In this document: piece by piece, positions 37,156 through 46,461 of the stretch | Layout of the letters: the number at the start of each line of letters is the position of its first letter | Position numbering within the stretch: the first letter of the stretch is position 1 | Assembly (NCBI RefSeq): GCF_000369005.1 | Contig: NZ_KB849765.1 | Span: forward strand, 558,001-622,000 | DNA: 64,000 nucleotides | Direction of reading: 5' to 3' | Source: Acinetobacter beijerinckii CIP 110307 | GTDB lineage: Bacteria > Pseudomonadota > Gammaproteobacteria > Pseudomonadales > Moraxellaceae | Made by a program: the position numbers and the translations under genes | The notes under the pieces: generated by a model | What the model saw: the letters and a program-made list of their open reading frames with translations, nothing else | Databases searched by the model: none | Told to the model about the DNA's origin: nothing

Positions 37156-37884
37156 TCATTTTAATTTTACTCTTTTTTCTTTACTACCTTCCATATAAGT
37201 TAAATTATAATTCTTATCTATTAATACATTTTTAGTTGCTGGGATAAATTTCTTTTCTTCTACACCAAAAGCATTAATGATTAAAATAGCAAGTTGTGGA
37301 CCCTCATCTTCATTATCTTCAAATGGAGAAATTATGATTTGTTTACCACTTTCTGTTTCTGGAAGAACAATACCATCCCCATAACTTGGTGAAATAGATG
37401 GATAGAATTTTACCAAATTAGATGAGCTCACCAAATTAACTTTAGAACAACTATTTATATCTTTCTTTAAAAGACATTTAAAATGATCAACTGAATTATA
37501 AGGTAAATGTGTTACCACTAAACCATGAATATTTTTTTCTTCTTTCGAAGTTTTTCCAGTTGTTAAAAATGATAATCTAGATAAGTACTCATCTCTATAA
37601 CATTGATTTCTAACTAGACCTGCACCTTCCCCAGCTATATGACTTATTTTTCCTTCACAATTATTTTTTATTTTTTCCATCCATTTATTATAATCATTTT
37701 TTTCTCTATTTTTTTCATTATCAAGTTTAATAATTAATTTTTTATTTTCCTTTTCAATACACTGTATACTTTCATAAACATTATTTTTATTACAATTTAC
37801 TGATGAACTATCCGCACATGCTGATATTATTGAACCAAATGCTAATAATACCAATCCTGTACCAACCACATATTTACTAAACAT
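37156..37884 (-). CDS. LprI-like lipoprotein, candidate immunity protein
   Basis: 242 residues. The signal ends in IISAC (Cys23), a lipobox. Residues about 30-115 hold NCNKNNVYESIQCIEKENKK, YNKWMEKIKNNCEG, GAGLVRNQCYRDEYLSRLSF. This W-x6-C ... C-x5-6-R-x2-L layout is that of the LprI N-terminal domain (DUF1311), whose founding member inhibits lysozyme. A C-terminal beta-rich half follows. It starts one base after the effector stop, so the two are translationally coupled. A periplasmic inhibitor beside a wall-hydrolase effector fits an immunity role; that role is inferred. Confidence 0.72.
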   Translation of the reverse strand: MFSKYVVGTGLVLLAFGSIISACADSSSVNCNKNNVYESIQCIEKENKKLIIKLDNEKNREKNDYNKWMEKIKNNCEGKISHIAGEGAGLVRNQCYRDEYLSRLSFLTTGKTSKEEKNIHGLVVTHLPYNSVDHFKCLLKKDINSCSKVNLVSSSNLVKFYPSISPSYGDGIVLPETESGKQIIISPFEDNEDEGPQLAILIINAFGVEEKKFIPATKNVLIDKNYNLTYMEGSKEKRVKLK

Positions 37885-37885
37885 A

Positions 37886-40063
37886 TTAAATTCCTTTGAA
37901 GTTTTTAGGGAGAACTATTTTAAAAGGTTTTGGCATTTTATTTCTTAGTTCAGTCGTAGTGCCATGAGCATGTATAGCTGTTCCATTGCCAAGTATCATA
38001 CCTTTCTTTACTGCTTCATCATGAAATTTATCTACCCATGCCTTTCTATTTTTTGCATCTGAATAATATTTATTTGCATAGTTTAGATTTTCTCCAATAA
38101 TGGAATGTTTACCATTTGCTCTTTCTATAAGATAGCTATTAACAAAATTCCTAATCCTTGTACTTACATGCGATATTGGCATTTTTTCAACACTACCATA
38201 AGGGTCTAAACTTTTAGGACCTGTAATTTTAGAAAACTGTCTATCAGCATTGACTACACTTCTGACACTATTTCCCCATACACCAGACTTGACTCTATTC
38301 ATAATAGTATCTATAACACCAGCAGCTTGGTCAGTAAAATATTTCTCTGTTTTAAACTTTATCACCTCAGTCTCAGTTACTTTCATAATATCTATAATAT
38401 CATCATTACTTAATACTAGTTCACCACCCACTATATTATCATGTGGTTTTGGTGTTGACCCTCCCCCTCCACAACTTAAAATCCCAGGAACTTTCAAACT
38501 GTTTACTAGAGTAAACATTTTAACGCCATTTAATTCAACCATTGTTTTTTGAAAAATATTTCCGCTAAAATATATAGCTGAAAATTTAGTAACGTCAAAA
38601 TGTACCCATGTAGTTGCTCCTGAAGTTCCACTATTAAAAACTTTTGGTTCTAAATAAATTTTATCAACCTCTCTATTTTCAGATGCTCTCATTTTTTTAA
38701 TCATAATTTCTTTACGAATAAATTCCATATCATTGACTTCACGAGTCCTACTTCCATTCTTATTAAAATGAACATCCAGAGCTAACCCCATATGATTTAC
38801 TGTTGCTCTTCCATGTTTTTTATTATTTTCAATACATCTATAACCAGACTCTATATAAGCCACTTCGATTTTCTTTTTCTTAAATTCATTTTTTAAATAA
38901 AAATTTATAGCCTTTAATATCCAGATTAGACTTCGGTGTAATCCTGGATATTCATTTGCTTTATTTGAACCGGATGGAATCCCCATATTACCATTACCAA
39001 AGCCCGAACATTTGCCACAATTACAAGCAGCTTTCCCCATAAAACCTGCTATAGGGTATTCTTCATAAAATTTATCCAATGCTACTAATACTGAACCACA
39101 AATTTTCCCCGTCTCTGGTACCCCCATATAATCCCTTTGGAATTGCTTAATACATTTTGCAGTTAGTTCGGTAAACTCATCCGTAGGTAAAGCTCCACCA
39201 AAACCCGCCAAACGAATATTCACTTCTCGAATAAGCCCACTCTTACCACTTGAAATACATTGCGGATTGGTTTTACATAAATTTGGAGCATCTGCTTTAG
39301 GTGTCCCACCATCCTGACTACGGTCATCCACTGTCAGTATCTTGGAAGCAGTGTTTGTAGCTTCGTTCAGCGTTTTTTTACCCTCTTCATAAAGCTCATT
39401 CACTTGGTCGAGAATTTTACTGCCAAAATTTGCTCCAAAAATTTCTTCTCCCTGCTTTTTCTGAGGTGTTGTATTCGATGACCTTACTGATGGAGTCTGT
39501 GGTGCTTTTGTTTTAGTGCTGCTAGCCGAAGGTTGTGTTCGAGTGGTCTGTTTAGATTTTTCTTGATGTGAATTATTTCCTGTAGCAGGAATATTCACTG
39601 GCAACTTAATCACTTGCCCAATACTAATCTTATTTGGATCGTCTATTTTATTCAAACGCTCCAATGCTCGAACAGTAGTATGATTTTTTTGAGCTATTTC
39701 AAATAAAGTTTCACCCTTTTTTACAACATGCGTTTTTCTTTTATATTGTCCATTATTACCTTGATTTGTTAATGTTTTTAAATCCAACATTACTTTTGGG
39801 CTGGTAATTTTTACGAGCATGCGATCTCTAGACATTACAAAACTTTGTACCTTGATCATCAAGCCATTAAACATACTTTTGATATAAACATCTAAAGCCG
39901 TGCCTTTATCTCGACTAATCTCAACGATACATCCAGATGAATTCGTAAATCCAGCAGCAATAACTTGCCCAGTCCTCTGATTTTTTACTTCATATTGTGC
40001 TTTTGAGATTGGGCTACCAAATAAATCTAAGAGTTGTATCGTAACTAATGATTTTTTATTCAT
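37886..40063 (-). CDS. multidomain peptidoglycan-hydrolase T6SS effector (predicted)
   Basis: 725 residues from the ATG at 40063, whose ATGA overlaps the vgrG stop; a TTG two codons earlier is less likely. Domains in order: beta-rich N-terminus (1-95); LysM (about 112-156, HVVKKGETLFEIAQ); Ser/Thr/Pro linker; PG_binding_1-like region (about 275-330, CIKQFQRDYMGVPETG). Then an M15-type D-Ala-D-Ala peptidase-like region (about 375-495: ESGYRC, NHMGLALD giving His/Asp ligands, and WVHFD giving His). Last, a SleB-like hydrolase region (about 565-690: AAGVIDTIMNRV, FSKITG, LNYANKYY). It has no signal peptide, as expected for VgrG-delivered cargo. Confidence 0.8.
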   Translation of the reverse strand: MNKKSLVTIQLLDLFGSPISKAQYEVKNQRTGQVIAAGFTNSSGCIVEISRDKGTALDVYIKSMFNGLMIKVQSFVMSRDRMLVKITSPKVMLDLKTLTNQGNNGQYKRKTHVVKKGETLFEIAQKNHTTVRALERLNKIDDPNKISIGQVIKLPVNIPATGNNSHQEKSKQTTRTQPSASSTKTKAPQTPSVRSSNTTPQKKQGEEIFGANFGSKILDQVNELYEEGKKTLNEATNTASKILTVDDRSQDGGTPKADAPNLCKTNPQCISSGKSGLIREVNIRLAGFGGALPTDEFTELTAKCIKQFQRDYMGVPETGKICGSVLVALDKFYEEYPIAGFMGKAACNCGKCSGFGNGNMGIPSGSNKANEYPGLHRSLIWILKAINFYLKNEFKKKKIEVAYIESGYRCIENNKKHGRATVNHMGLALDVHFNKNGSRTREVNDMEFIRKEIMIKKMRASENREVDKIYLEPKVFNSGTSGATTWVHFDVTKFSAIYFSGNIFQKTMVELNGVKMFTLVNSLKVPGILSCGGGGSTPKPHDNIVGGELVLSNDDIIDIMKVTETEVIKFKTEKYFTDQAAGVIDTIMNRVKSGVWGNSVRSVVNADRQFSKITGPKSLDPYGSVEKMPISHVSTRIRNFVNSYLIERANGKHSIIGENLNYANKYYSDAKNRKAWVDKFHDEAVKKGMILGNGTAIHAHGTTTELRNKMPKPFKIVLPKNFKGI

Positions 40064-43000
40064 TTCCAATCCCTATCTTCTACATTATTCTCTGTTTCTG
40101 AGTCACTCACATTTTGATCTGCTAAAAAATCATCTTCATCAAAACTATCAATGACTAATCCCCATTCATCATTGGAGCCAACAAGAACCTGAACTTTGGT
40201 TGGATCTGGCGTAATAATTTTCGCTGTACGACCATGTTCATCTATTGATCCCGAAGTAAATGAATTCGTCCCCGGTACAAAAGCTTTATAACTGAGCTTG
40301 CTAAAATCACTCTCCCAAAATAAATCATAAATATCTAAGCGATTGCTAAAAGTCGGCGTGCTAGGTAATTCAGGAACCTCATATGAAACTTTAGCCCCAC
40401 TCACAAACAAATGCTGACCAGCCTTACTCTCAAACTTACCACCTGTAGTTGAGAACACACCATCCGCATTAATTTTGAGTTGTGAACCACCCGCTGTTAA
40501 TACAATCTCTTTGGGGCTGGTAATTTCGATTTTATCTTCAGTAGAAATGAACTTAATGACCTTCTTCGCAATTGCTTCAATCGCATCATCCTGCGCCTGC
40601 AACTCCAATTTCCCTTTTGCGGCATAAGCTCTAAAGCCCTTTTGTGCTGCAAACAAACTGATCTTGTCCTGTGCATGCCCAATAATATTCTTCTGTGCAC
40701 TCAGGTTAATTGAACCACTGGCACTCTCGGCAATATCCTGAGAGGCCTGCAAAATAATATTTTCAGGCGTAGTTAACGCAATTCCATTCGGTGAAGCCAA
40801 CAACATCAAGGCCTGTCTGAAAATCTTGCCTTGCTCTTGTTGCTTGGCATCGGAACTGCTTTCCAAACCTTGAGTATAACCCTCCATAAAGCCCTGTAAT
40901 GAGCCCAATGCTTTGGATGGGGTGATTTCTAGTTTGCTACCTTTACTAAAGGTTCCACAGCTACTCATCAGCTCGAAATCTTTAATATCGACATTGGCTA
41001 AAACGTTGCCAACTTCTTTAAGACTTTCAAACGGATTTTGCTGAATCCGATCTTTAATACTAGCAAGCTTACCTTTGACAATATCAGCGCCATGCTCTTC
41101 TACGTTTTCAATGAATTCTTTTAGATTTTCTACCGCACCTTTGGCATCATTAAAGAACGCATTAAATTCTTCTACTGCACCTTTAGCATCACCACCGAGC
41201 GCACCAATATCCTCAATAAAACCACCACAATCTTTTAACGCATGGATGGGATCATTATTCATCCCTGCTTTAAATAGATTTAAAGTGCTACCCAGTGCTT
41301 GACCTGTGGTCTTAAGTTCCAGTGACTGAATAAACTTCGGTAAACGATTAATCACATTCAGCGCATCGGTCTGCTGCTTCGCTGCAATTTCACTGAGCAT
41401 TTTCATGCTGTCATAGCCTTGCGATAGCAAAGATTGTGCTTGTGCGGCTTCCAGATGATCAGCAATGGCCTGTTCTTGGGCATAGGTACTAATCAGCATG
41501 CCTCTGCCTGCCCGAACCGCACCCCAAGCATCAGTTCTGAGCTCAAAGCCCTCACCACGACCATTACTGGTCTCCTGCACTTTTGGGTGACTTAAATTAC
41601 CTAAATTCAGCTGTGTTGCAGCATGGCTACTTTGCAACTGGGTACTGATTTGCCCTGTTGTATCATCGAAGCGTAACTGATTAAAACCACTCCCATTGAC
41701 CTCCTGACTGCGGATACCACTGAGTTTTTTAGTGTCGGGAAGCTGCCCTTTAATATCAAATTTGGTCGGAGAACGCTGTGCTTCATGGATTCGTCCTGTC
41801 ACAAAAGGACGGTCGATATTGCCATCAAAGAAGTCGATGACCACCACCTCACCAATCCGTGGTAAGAACCGTGCACCATAACCCTCTCCCGCCCAAGGTG
41901 TGAGGACATCCACCCATGCAGAATCGGTGTCATTGTCATTGCTACCTGCACCGCCATCATGTCCATGATCATCATTACGAGTAAACAGAAAACGTACTTT
42001 GATTCGTCCCCATTCATCCACATAAATGCTTTCACCTTCAGGTCCAACCACTTTGGCACGTTGCGGATAGACTATCGGACGATACTGTTCAGGATTATAT
42101 TCAGGCGTTATTTTGATGTGACGGCGAATCAAGGTCAGTTCATTACCCTGACGCTCGGCATCATCATAGCTACTTTGATCCCAACGGCTCTGGATTAACA
42201 GCTGACGTACCTGTTGCTGTAAATCTTTAGGTAAAATATTTTGATTATAAAAATTCTTGGCAATAATCAGGAATTCTTGATCCGCCCCTTCATGCTGATC
42301 GATTTCAGGATGTTCTCTGAGATTAAACCAATACCCAACTTGGCTATCACGCACGGTACTATAAGCCTTAAAGTATTTGGCTTGACTGGCATACATATCA
42401 TTAAATTGCTGATTCAGTTTTTCTAACTGACTGTTCCCAGAAGCAGTGGCTTGATCTTCACCCTTTAAGTCCTGCATCCAAGCTGGACTGATGTGCCATG
42501 CCTGTTCAAGACTCAAACTTGCCGAATCGAAACTATCTGAATGACTATGCGTTGTCACCACTGAACCTGCGCCTTCTTCTTGTACCAAGGCATCGGGCTG
42601 CCAACGTTGCACATGAACTGCCGTCGGCTGCAAGCTTCGCACCGCTACAAAACCTGTAATACTGTCTTGGAATTCTGTCGCACTGCTGCGGTGATAGCGA
42701 ATACTCCGTCGAGCCAAAGCCTGATATTCGCTATTGTCATCAATGAGTCTGAGCTTTTGGGCTTGGATCGGCGTACTAGAATGCGCAACAAAAAGCTCAG
42801 CTTCATCAATTAACCAGTTAATTCCTTCACTACGCCATAACCGCGTCACAAATTCATAATCTGATTCATTATGTTGCATCGTAAAGGGTCGAATATCATA
42901 ATTCTGACTCAAGCCATTGAGATCAAGTGCCAAACTTGCTGCAAATAGTTGGCTTTTCTCTTGCCATTCCTTGAATAAAACCTCAGTGATTTCCACGATA

Positions 43001-43386
43001 TTTTTATTCATAAAGACACGACTATTTCGACGTTTTTGCCATAAATTCGTTGCATCTTTTAAAGTGAGTTTATAAGGTGTTAAAGCGCCATCACTTTGCC
43101 CATAACAGGCTTCCGTTATTATTCCTGAGGTTCTGAATAATTGTCCTGTATCTGTGACCTGATCAACAGCGACCTGAACACCAATGAATTGTTTAAGAGG
43201 AATCTGTGCATTGACGGAAAGGCAAATCAACTCCGCTTCTAAGCCACTATTGAGCTGATGTTTTCCCTCTATACGTTGCAGTAAAACTTGATGATTGAGT
43301 AATTCATTAGAAAATTGTACCTGTATGGCACGTTTTTGTGCATTTAGCCCCATTTTTTCTAATACATTAAATATATTAAAAAGCAT
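40060..43386 (-). CDS. vgrG: type VI secretion spike protein VgrG
   Basis: 1108 residues. The gp27/gp5-like N-terminal part includes FTMQHNESDYEFVTRLWRSE, YHRSSATEF and the OB-fold VVGPEGESIYVDEWGRIKVRF. It ends in SAWVDVLTPWAGEGYGARFLPRIGEVVVIDFFDGNIDRPFVTGR in sections. A DUF2345-type beta-helix (ITSPKEIVLTAGGSQLKINADG) follows, and a C-terminal 100-residue extension ends VEDRDWK. The extension probably recruits the effector encoded next, whose start overlaps the stop by four bases. No T6SS sheath or baseplate genes are in the window, so this is an auxiliary vgrG island. Confidence 0.93.
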   Translation of the reverse strand: MLFNIFNVLEKMGLNAQKRAIQVQFSNELLNHQVLLQRIEGKHQLNSGLEAELICLSVNAQIPLKQFIGVQVAVDQVTDTGQLFRTSGIITEACYGQSDGALTPYKLTLKDATNLWQKRRNSRVFMNKNIVEITEVLFKEWQEKSQLFAASLALDLNGLSQNYDIRPFTMQHNESDYEFVTRLWRSEGINWLIDEAELFVAHSSTPIQAQKLRLIDDNSEYQALARRSIRYHRSSATEFQDSITGFVAVRSLQPTAVHVQRWQPDALVQEEGAGSVVTTHSHSDSFDSASLSLEQAWHISPAWMQDLKGEDQATASGNSQLEKLNQQFNDMYASQAKYFKAYSTVRDSQVGYWFNLREHPEIDQHEGADQEFLIIAKNFYNQNILPKDLQQQVRQLLIQSRWDQSSYDDAERQGNELTLIRRHIKITPEYNPEQYRPIVYPQRAKVVGPEGESIYVDEWGRIKVRFLFTRNDDHGHDGGAGSNDNDTDSAWVDVLTPWAGEGYGARFLPRIGEVVVIDFFDGNIDRPFVTGRIHEAQRSPTKFDIKGQLPDTKKLSGIRSQEVNGSGFNQLRFDDTTGQISTQLQSSHAATQLNLGNLSHPKVQETSNGRGEGFELRTDAWGAVRAGRGMLISTYAQEQAIADHLEAAQAQSLLSQGYDSMKMLSEIAAKQQTDALNVINRLPKFIQSLELKTTGQALGSTLNLFKAGMNNDPIHALKDCGGFIEDIGALGGDAKGAVEEFNAFFNDAKGAVENLKEFIENVEEHGADIVKGKLASIKDRIQQNPFESLKEVGNVLANVDIKDFELMSSCGTFSKGSKLEITPSKALGSLQGFMEGYTQGLESSSDAKQQEQGKIFRQALMLLASPNGIALTTPENIILQASQDIAESASGSINLSAQKNIIGHAQDKISLFAAQKGFRAYAAKGKLELQAQDDAIEAIAKKVIKFISTEDKIEITSPKEIVLTAGGSQLKINADGVFSTTGGKFESKAGQHLFVSGAKVSYEVPELPSTPTFSNRLDIYDLFWESDFSKLSYKAFVPGTNSFTSGSIDEHGRTAKIITPDPTKVQVLVGSNDEWGLVIDSFDEDDFLADQNVSDSETENNVEDRDWK

Positions 43387-43503
43387 TTTTTATAATCGTA
43401 GTACAAAGAATCGGCTGAACTTTATAAAAAACAGAACTATCTGTCTACAAATAAGTGACCTAAATTAGCAAAAAATTACACTTTTGTTTTTTTCTGACAA
43501 AAA

Positions 43504-43540
43504 ATAAACCCAAAATTGAGATAAGCAATTTTGGGTTTAT
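43504..43540 (-). terminator. terminator of dsbB
   Basis: ATAAACCCAAAATTG and CAATTTTGGGTTTAT form a 15-base perfect stem around a seven-base loop, 16 bases past the dsbB stop and upstream of vgrG. It insulates the island from the gshA-dsbB transcript. Confidence 0.8.
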
Positions 43541-43555
43541 GGTAATTATAAAAGC

Positions 43556-44062
43556 TTATTTTTTGAGGACATTATAATTCCTGAAAAGTTGCCATAAACA
43601 GATCAGTAAAATTAGGCTGAAATATAGAAGAGACCATACTGGTAAAGACTGTCCTAAGAAAGTCCAATCAACCATTGCACATTCCCCAGAGCCAGAAAGA
43701 ACTTGTTGTAATACCGTTTTCATGGGTAAGGCATCGACCAAATAATCTAAACCTGGACCACAACTTGGCACTTGATCAGGTGGTAAGTTCTGCAACCAAA
43801 CATGACGTGCAGCCACACCGACAGACCAGCCAATCGACAAAGTGGCTAACAACGCATAGAAACGTTTAAAACCATTAGAGATAGGATTATGGATAAATGC
43901 AATCAGTGCGATAAATCCCATACCGATCAAACCAATCCTTTGGAAAATACAAAGTGGACATGGCTCTAAACCCTGCACGTGTTCTAGATACAAGGCAAAT
44001 GAGATACCAATAATACTTGTCAGAACAAGCAAAGCACTGACCAAACGGTAATTCCATCGCAT
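43556..44062 (-). CDS. dsbB: disulfide bond formation protein B
   Basis: 168 residues from the ATG at 44062 (MRWNYRL). Four membrane segments. The first periplasmic loop has EPCPLCIFQR (the CxxC that faces quinone), and the second has PSCGPGLDYL and GSGECAMVDW (the second Cys pair). DsbB reoxidises DsbA and passes electrons to ubiquinone. It lies 19 bases after gshA on the same strand. Confidence 0.95.
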   Translation of the reverse strand: MRWNYRLVSALLVLTSIIGISFALYLEHVQGLEPCPLCIFQRIGLIGMGFIALIAFIHNPISNGFKRFYALLATLSIGWSVGVAARHVWLQNLPPDQVPSCGPGLDYLVDALPMKTVLQQVLSGSGECAMVDWTFLGQSLPVWSLLYFSLILLICLWQLFRNYNVLKK

Positions 44063-44081
44063 GGGAAATCCTCTAAAAATT

Positions 44082-45656
44082 TTAACGGTATTTTGCAAGA
44101 TATTGGCTAAAACTCATGTCGTTATCTTGTTCAAGTTCAGCCTGTTTTTGCAACGAGATTTGCGCCAATTGTTCGAAATATTGTTTGCGTTCTTGACTAA
44201 GCGGGTGCTGATCATAGTGATCGACGTGTTGTTGTGCCATTGCACTGCCAAAATTCCACGTTCCGCCATTCTCTAGCGTATCTTTAATCACCTGCGCGGA
44301 AAGTGTATCTTCAACATGATCTAAACGCTGTTGCATCACTTGAATAGACTTCTGATATAACTTTGAATCATTCATTTGATCTAAGATATTGGCACATTCT
44401 TGAATCGCATTTAAATGATGCTGTGCCCAATCTTGCAATAAAACTGTTGTTTGACCTAGTTCAATTTTGGCATCCGTTGCACGACCACGATTGACCACTT
44501 CAGTTTGATTATGATCAATTTGCTCTTGTTCTTCAGCAAACAACTCTGGACTGTCACTTAATAAACAATACAAGGCTAAACTCTCAAGAAAACCTGCCGA
44601 GATTTCATCAATCCCAATTGCACTATATGGATTGACATCAACAGCTCGAAGCTCAACATAGCCCACACCACGATTTTTTAAGGCTTGTGATGGGGTTTCA
44701 CCTGCTTGGGGAACTTGCTTCGGACGAACCAAGCTATAGTATTCATTTTCAATCTGAAGCACGTGATCATTGATCTGAATCGGCTCACCTTGCTCATCAT
44801 CCAAACCTAAATCACTAAATTCAGGATAAGGTGTATGTACAGCTTTCTGTAATCCATCCAAATAATCATGTAGGTCGTTATAATGAATACCGAGCTCTTT
44901 TTGTGCTGAGTTTTGGTAACCTAAACGCCCCATACGCAAAGCTGTCGCTTCAGGTAAATATAAGGTTCCTTTGACCAAAGGCTGTAAATGATGTTGACGA
45001 CCCGTTAAAAAACAACGACAAACGGATGGACTCGCACCCAACATATACATGACTAAAGGAATTAAACGGATAAAGTTCCGAATCAAACCAAAATAGCGAT
45101 GACTACGATAATCTTGTGCGCTGAGCTGTTTTAATTCTGGCTTGTTTTCATGGCGTTGTAATTCAGCAAATAAAGCATCTGGAAAAGATAAATTATAATG
45201 CACACCCGAAATCGTCTGCATACGGCGACCATAACGTACGCCTAAACCATGACGATATAAGGTTTTAAAACGACCAATATTTGAAGTCCCATATTGGGCT
45301 AATGTTATATTTTCTTCATTATCATCAAGCATACATGGCATCGACAGTGGCCATAGACGCTCGCCATCTTCTAGTTGCTGATGTACGACACTGTGAATGT
45401 CTTTTAATTCGTTTAATGCTGCTGCAATTGTTGTTTGAGGAGTGGTAATAAACTCCATCAACGCTTCTGAATAATCTGTCGTGATATGTGGATGTGTCAG
45501 TGCTGAACCCAAAGCTAAAGGATGCGTTTTTTGTGATAAAAAGCCATTACTTTGCATACGTAAGCTTTCACGTTCTATTCCACGCAACATCCCCTTTAAT
45601 AGCGAGGCATCTACCCAAGTTGGTATCACAAAGGGATTAAGGCTGGGTTGATTCAT
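44082..45656 (-). CDS. gshA: glutamate--cysteine ligase
   Basis: 524 residues from the ATG at 45656 (MNQPSLNPFVIP). RGIERESLRMQ, TDYSEALMEFITTP, YRHGLGVRYGRRMQTISGVH YN-type motif, and ENEYYSLVRPKQ with YVELRAVDVNPYS are characteristic of gamma-proteobacterial GshA. It makes gamma-Glu-Cys, the substrate of GshB. Probably cotranscribed with dsbB, both being thiol-redox genes. The upstream 190 bases show no clear feature beyond a possible promoter. Confidence 0.96.
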   Translation of the reverse strand: MNQPSLNPFVIPTWVDASLLKGMLRGIERESLRMQSNGFLSQKTHPLALGSALTHPHITTDYSEALMEFITTPQTTIAAALNELKDIHSVVHQQLEDGERLWPLSMPCMLDDNEENITLAQYGTSNIGRFKTLYRHGLGVRYGRRMQTISGVHYNLSFPDALFAELQRHENKPELKQLSAQDYRSHRYFGLIRNFIRLIPLVMYMLGASPSVCRCFLTGRQHHLQPLVKGTLYLPEATALRMGRLGYQNSAQKELGIHYNDLHDYLDGLQKAVHTPYPEFSDLGLDDEQGEPIQINDHVLQIENEYYSLVRPKQVPQAGETPSQALKNRGVGYVELRAVDVNPYSAIGIDEISAGFLESLALYCLLSDSPELFAEEQEQIDHNQTEVVNRGRATDAKIELGQTTVLLQDWAQHHLNAIQECANILDQMNDSKLYQKSIQVMQQRLDHVEDTLSAQVIKDTLENGGTWNFGSAMAQQHVDHYDQHPLSQERKQYFEQLAQISLQKQAELEQDNDMSFSQYLAKYR

Positions 45657-45883
45657 ATTATATGCTCGCTTGTTCAAGATCAGCCGACCCAATACATGGT
45701 ATCGACTTCGCCGAATATGACAGTATTCAGACTGTGCTCATGATTTCGACTTAGCCAATTATAACGACAATTATGATCTAGTCATCTGATTTAGTTTGGC
45801 AATTTTTATCACAATCTTATTACATAAGACATGCAGAAATTGTGATTTTATTAAAAAATAAATCTTCCAACGGATACTTGTTT

Positions 45884-46423
45884 ATGCAAGCACAAGACAT
45901 TATTAATTTCTGGTTTGCGCCAGAACATCAGTCGCTTTGGTTCGCTAAAAGTGATGAATTTGATATTAAAATTCGTGATAAATTTCATACAATTCATCAT
46001 CAAGCAACTCAAGCAGAACTTTGGTCATGGCGTCAAACACCTGAAGGACGTTTAGCCGAAATTATTGTTTTAGATCAATTCTCTCGAAACTTGTATCGTG
46101 ATCAAGCACAAGCGTTTGCTTATGACAGTCTTGCTCTGGCATTGTCACAAGAAGCAATTAGTTTACAACTGGATGCACAGCTTAGTCCTGAACAACGCTC
46201 CTTTTTATATATGCCATTTATGCACAGTGAGTCGAAGCTGATACATGAGTTTGCTCTCAAATTATTTCAACGATTAGGCAATGAAATCAATTTAAACTTT
46301 GAGAAAAAGCATAAAGTGATCATTGATCGTTTTGGCCGCTATCCACATCGCAATGCAATATTGGGAAGAATCTCAACCCCTGAAGAGTTGGAATTTTTAA
46401 CTCAACCGAACAGTAGTTTTTAA
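45884..46423 (+). CDS. DUF924 family protein
   Basis: 179 residues from the ATG at 45884; the frame is open 14 codons further upstream. DIINFWFAPEHQSLWFAKSD, LAEIIVLDQFSRNLYRD, FLYMPFMHSE and IIDRFGRYPHRNAILGR are the conserved DUF924 motifs, a TPR-like helical fold. Function is unknown. It precedes a lipoprotein gene by 38 bases. Confidence 0.88.
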   Translation: MQAQDIINFWFAPEHQSLWFAKSDEFDIKIRDKFHTIHHQATQAELWSWRQTPEGRLAEIIVLDQFSRNLYRDQAQAFAYDSLALALSQEAISLQLDAQLSPEQRSFLYMPFMHSESKLIHEFALKLFQRLGNEINLNFEKKHKVIIDRFGRYPHRNAILGRISTPEELEFLTQPNSSF

Positions 46424-46461
46424 GTCGGCTAAGCTCGTCATTTTAAAAACAGGAATAGCAA

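Noticed and set aside
41799..42059. Minus-strand alternative frame within vgrG (Met-rich)
   Set aside because: It is an out-of-frame shadow in the conserved spike domain.
40060..43386. A complete type VI secretion system
   Set aside because: Only the spike protein and its cargo region are present; sheath, tube, baseplate and membrane-complex genes are absent from the window.
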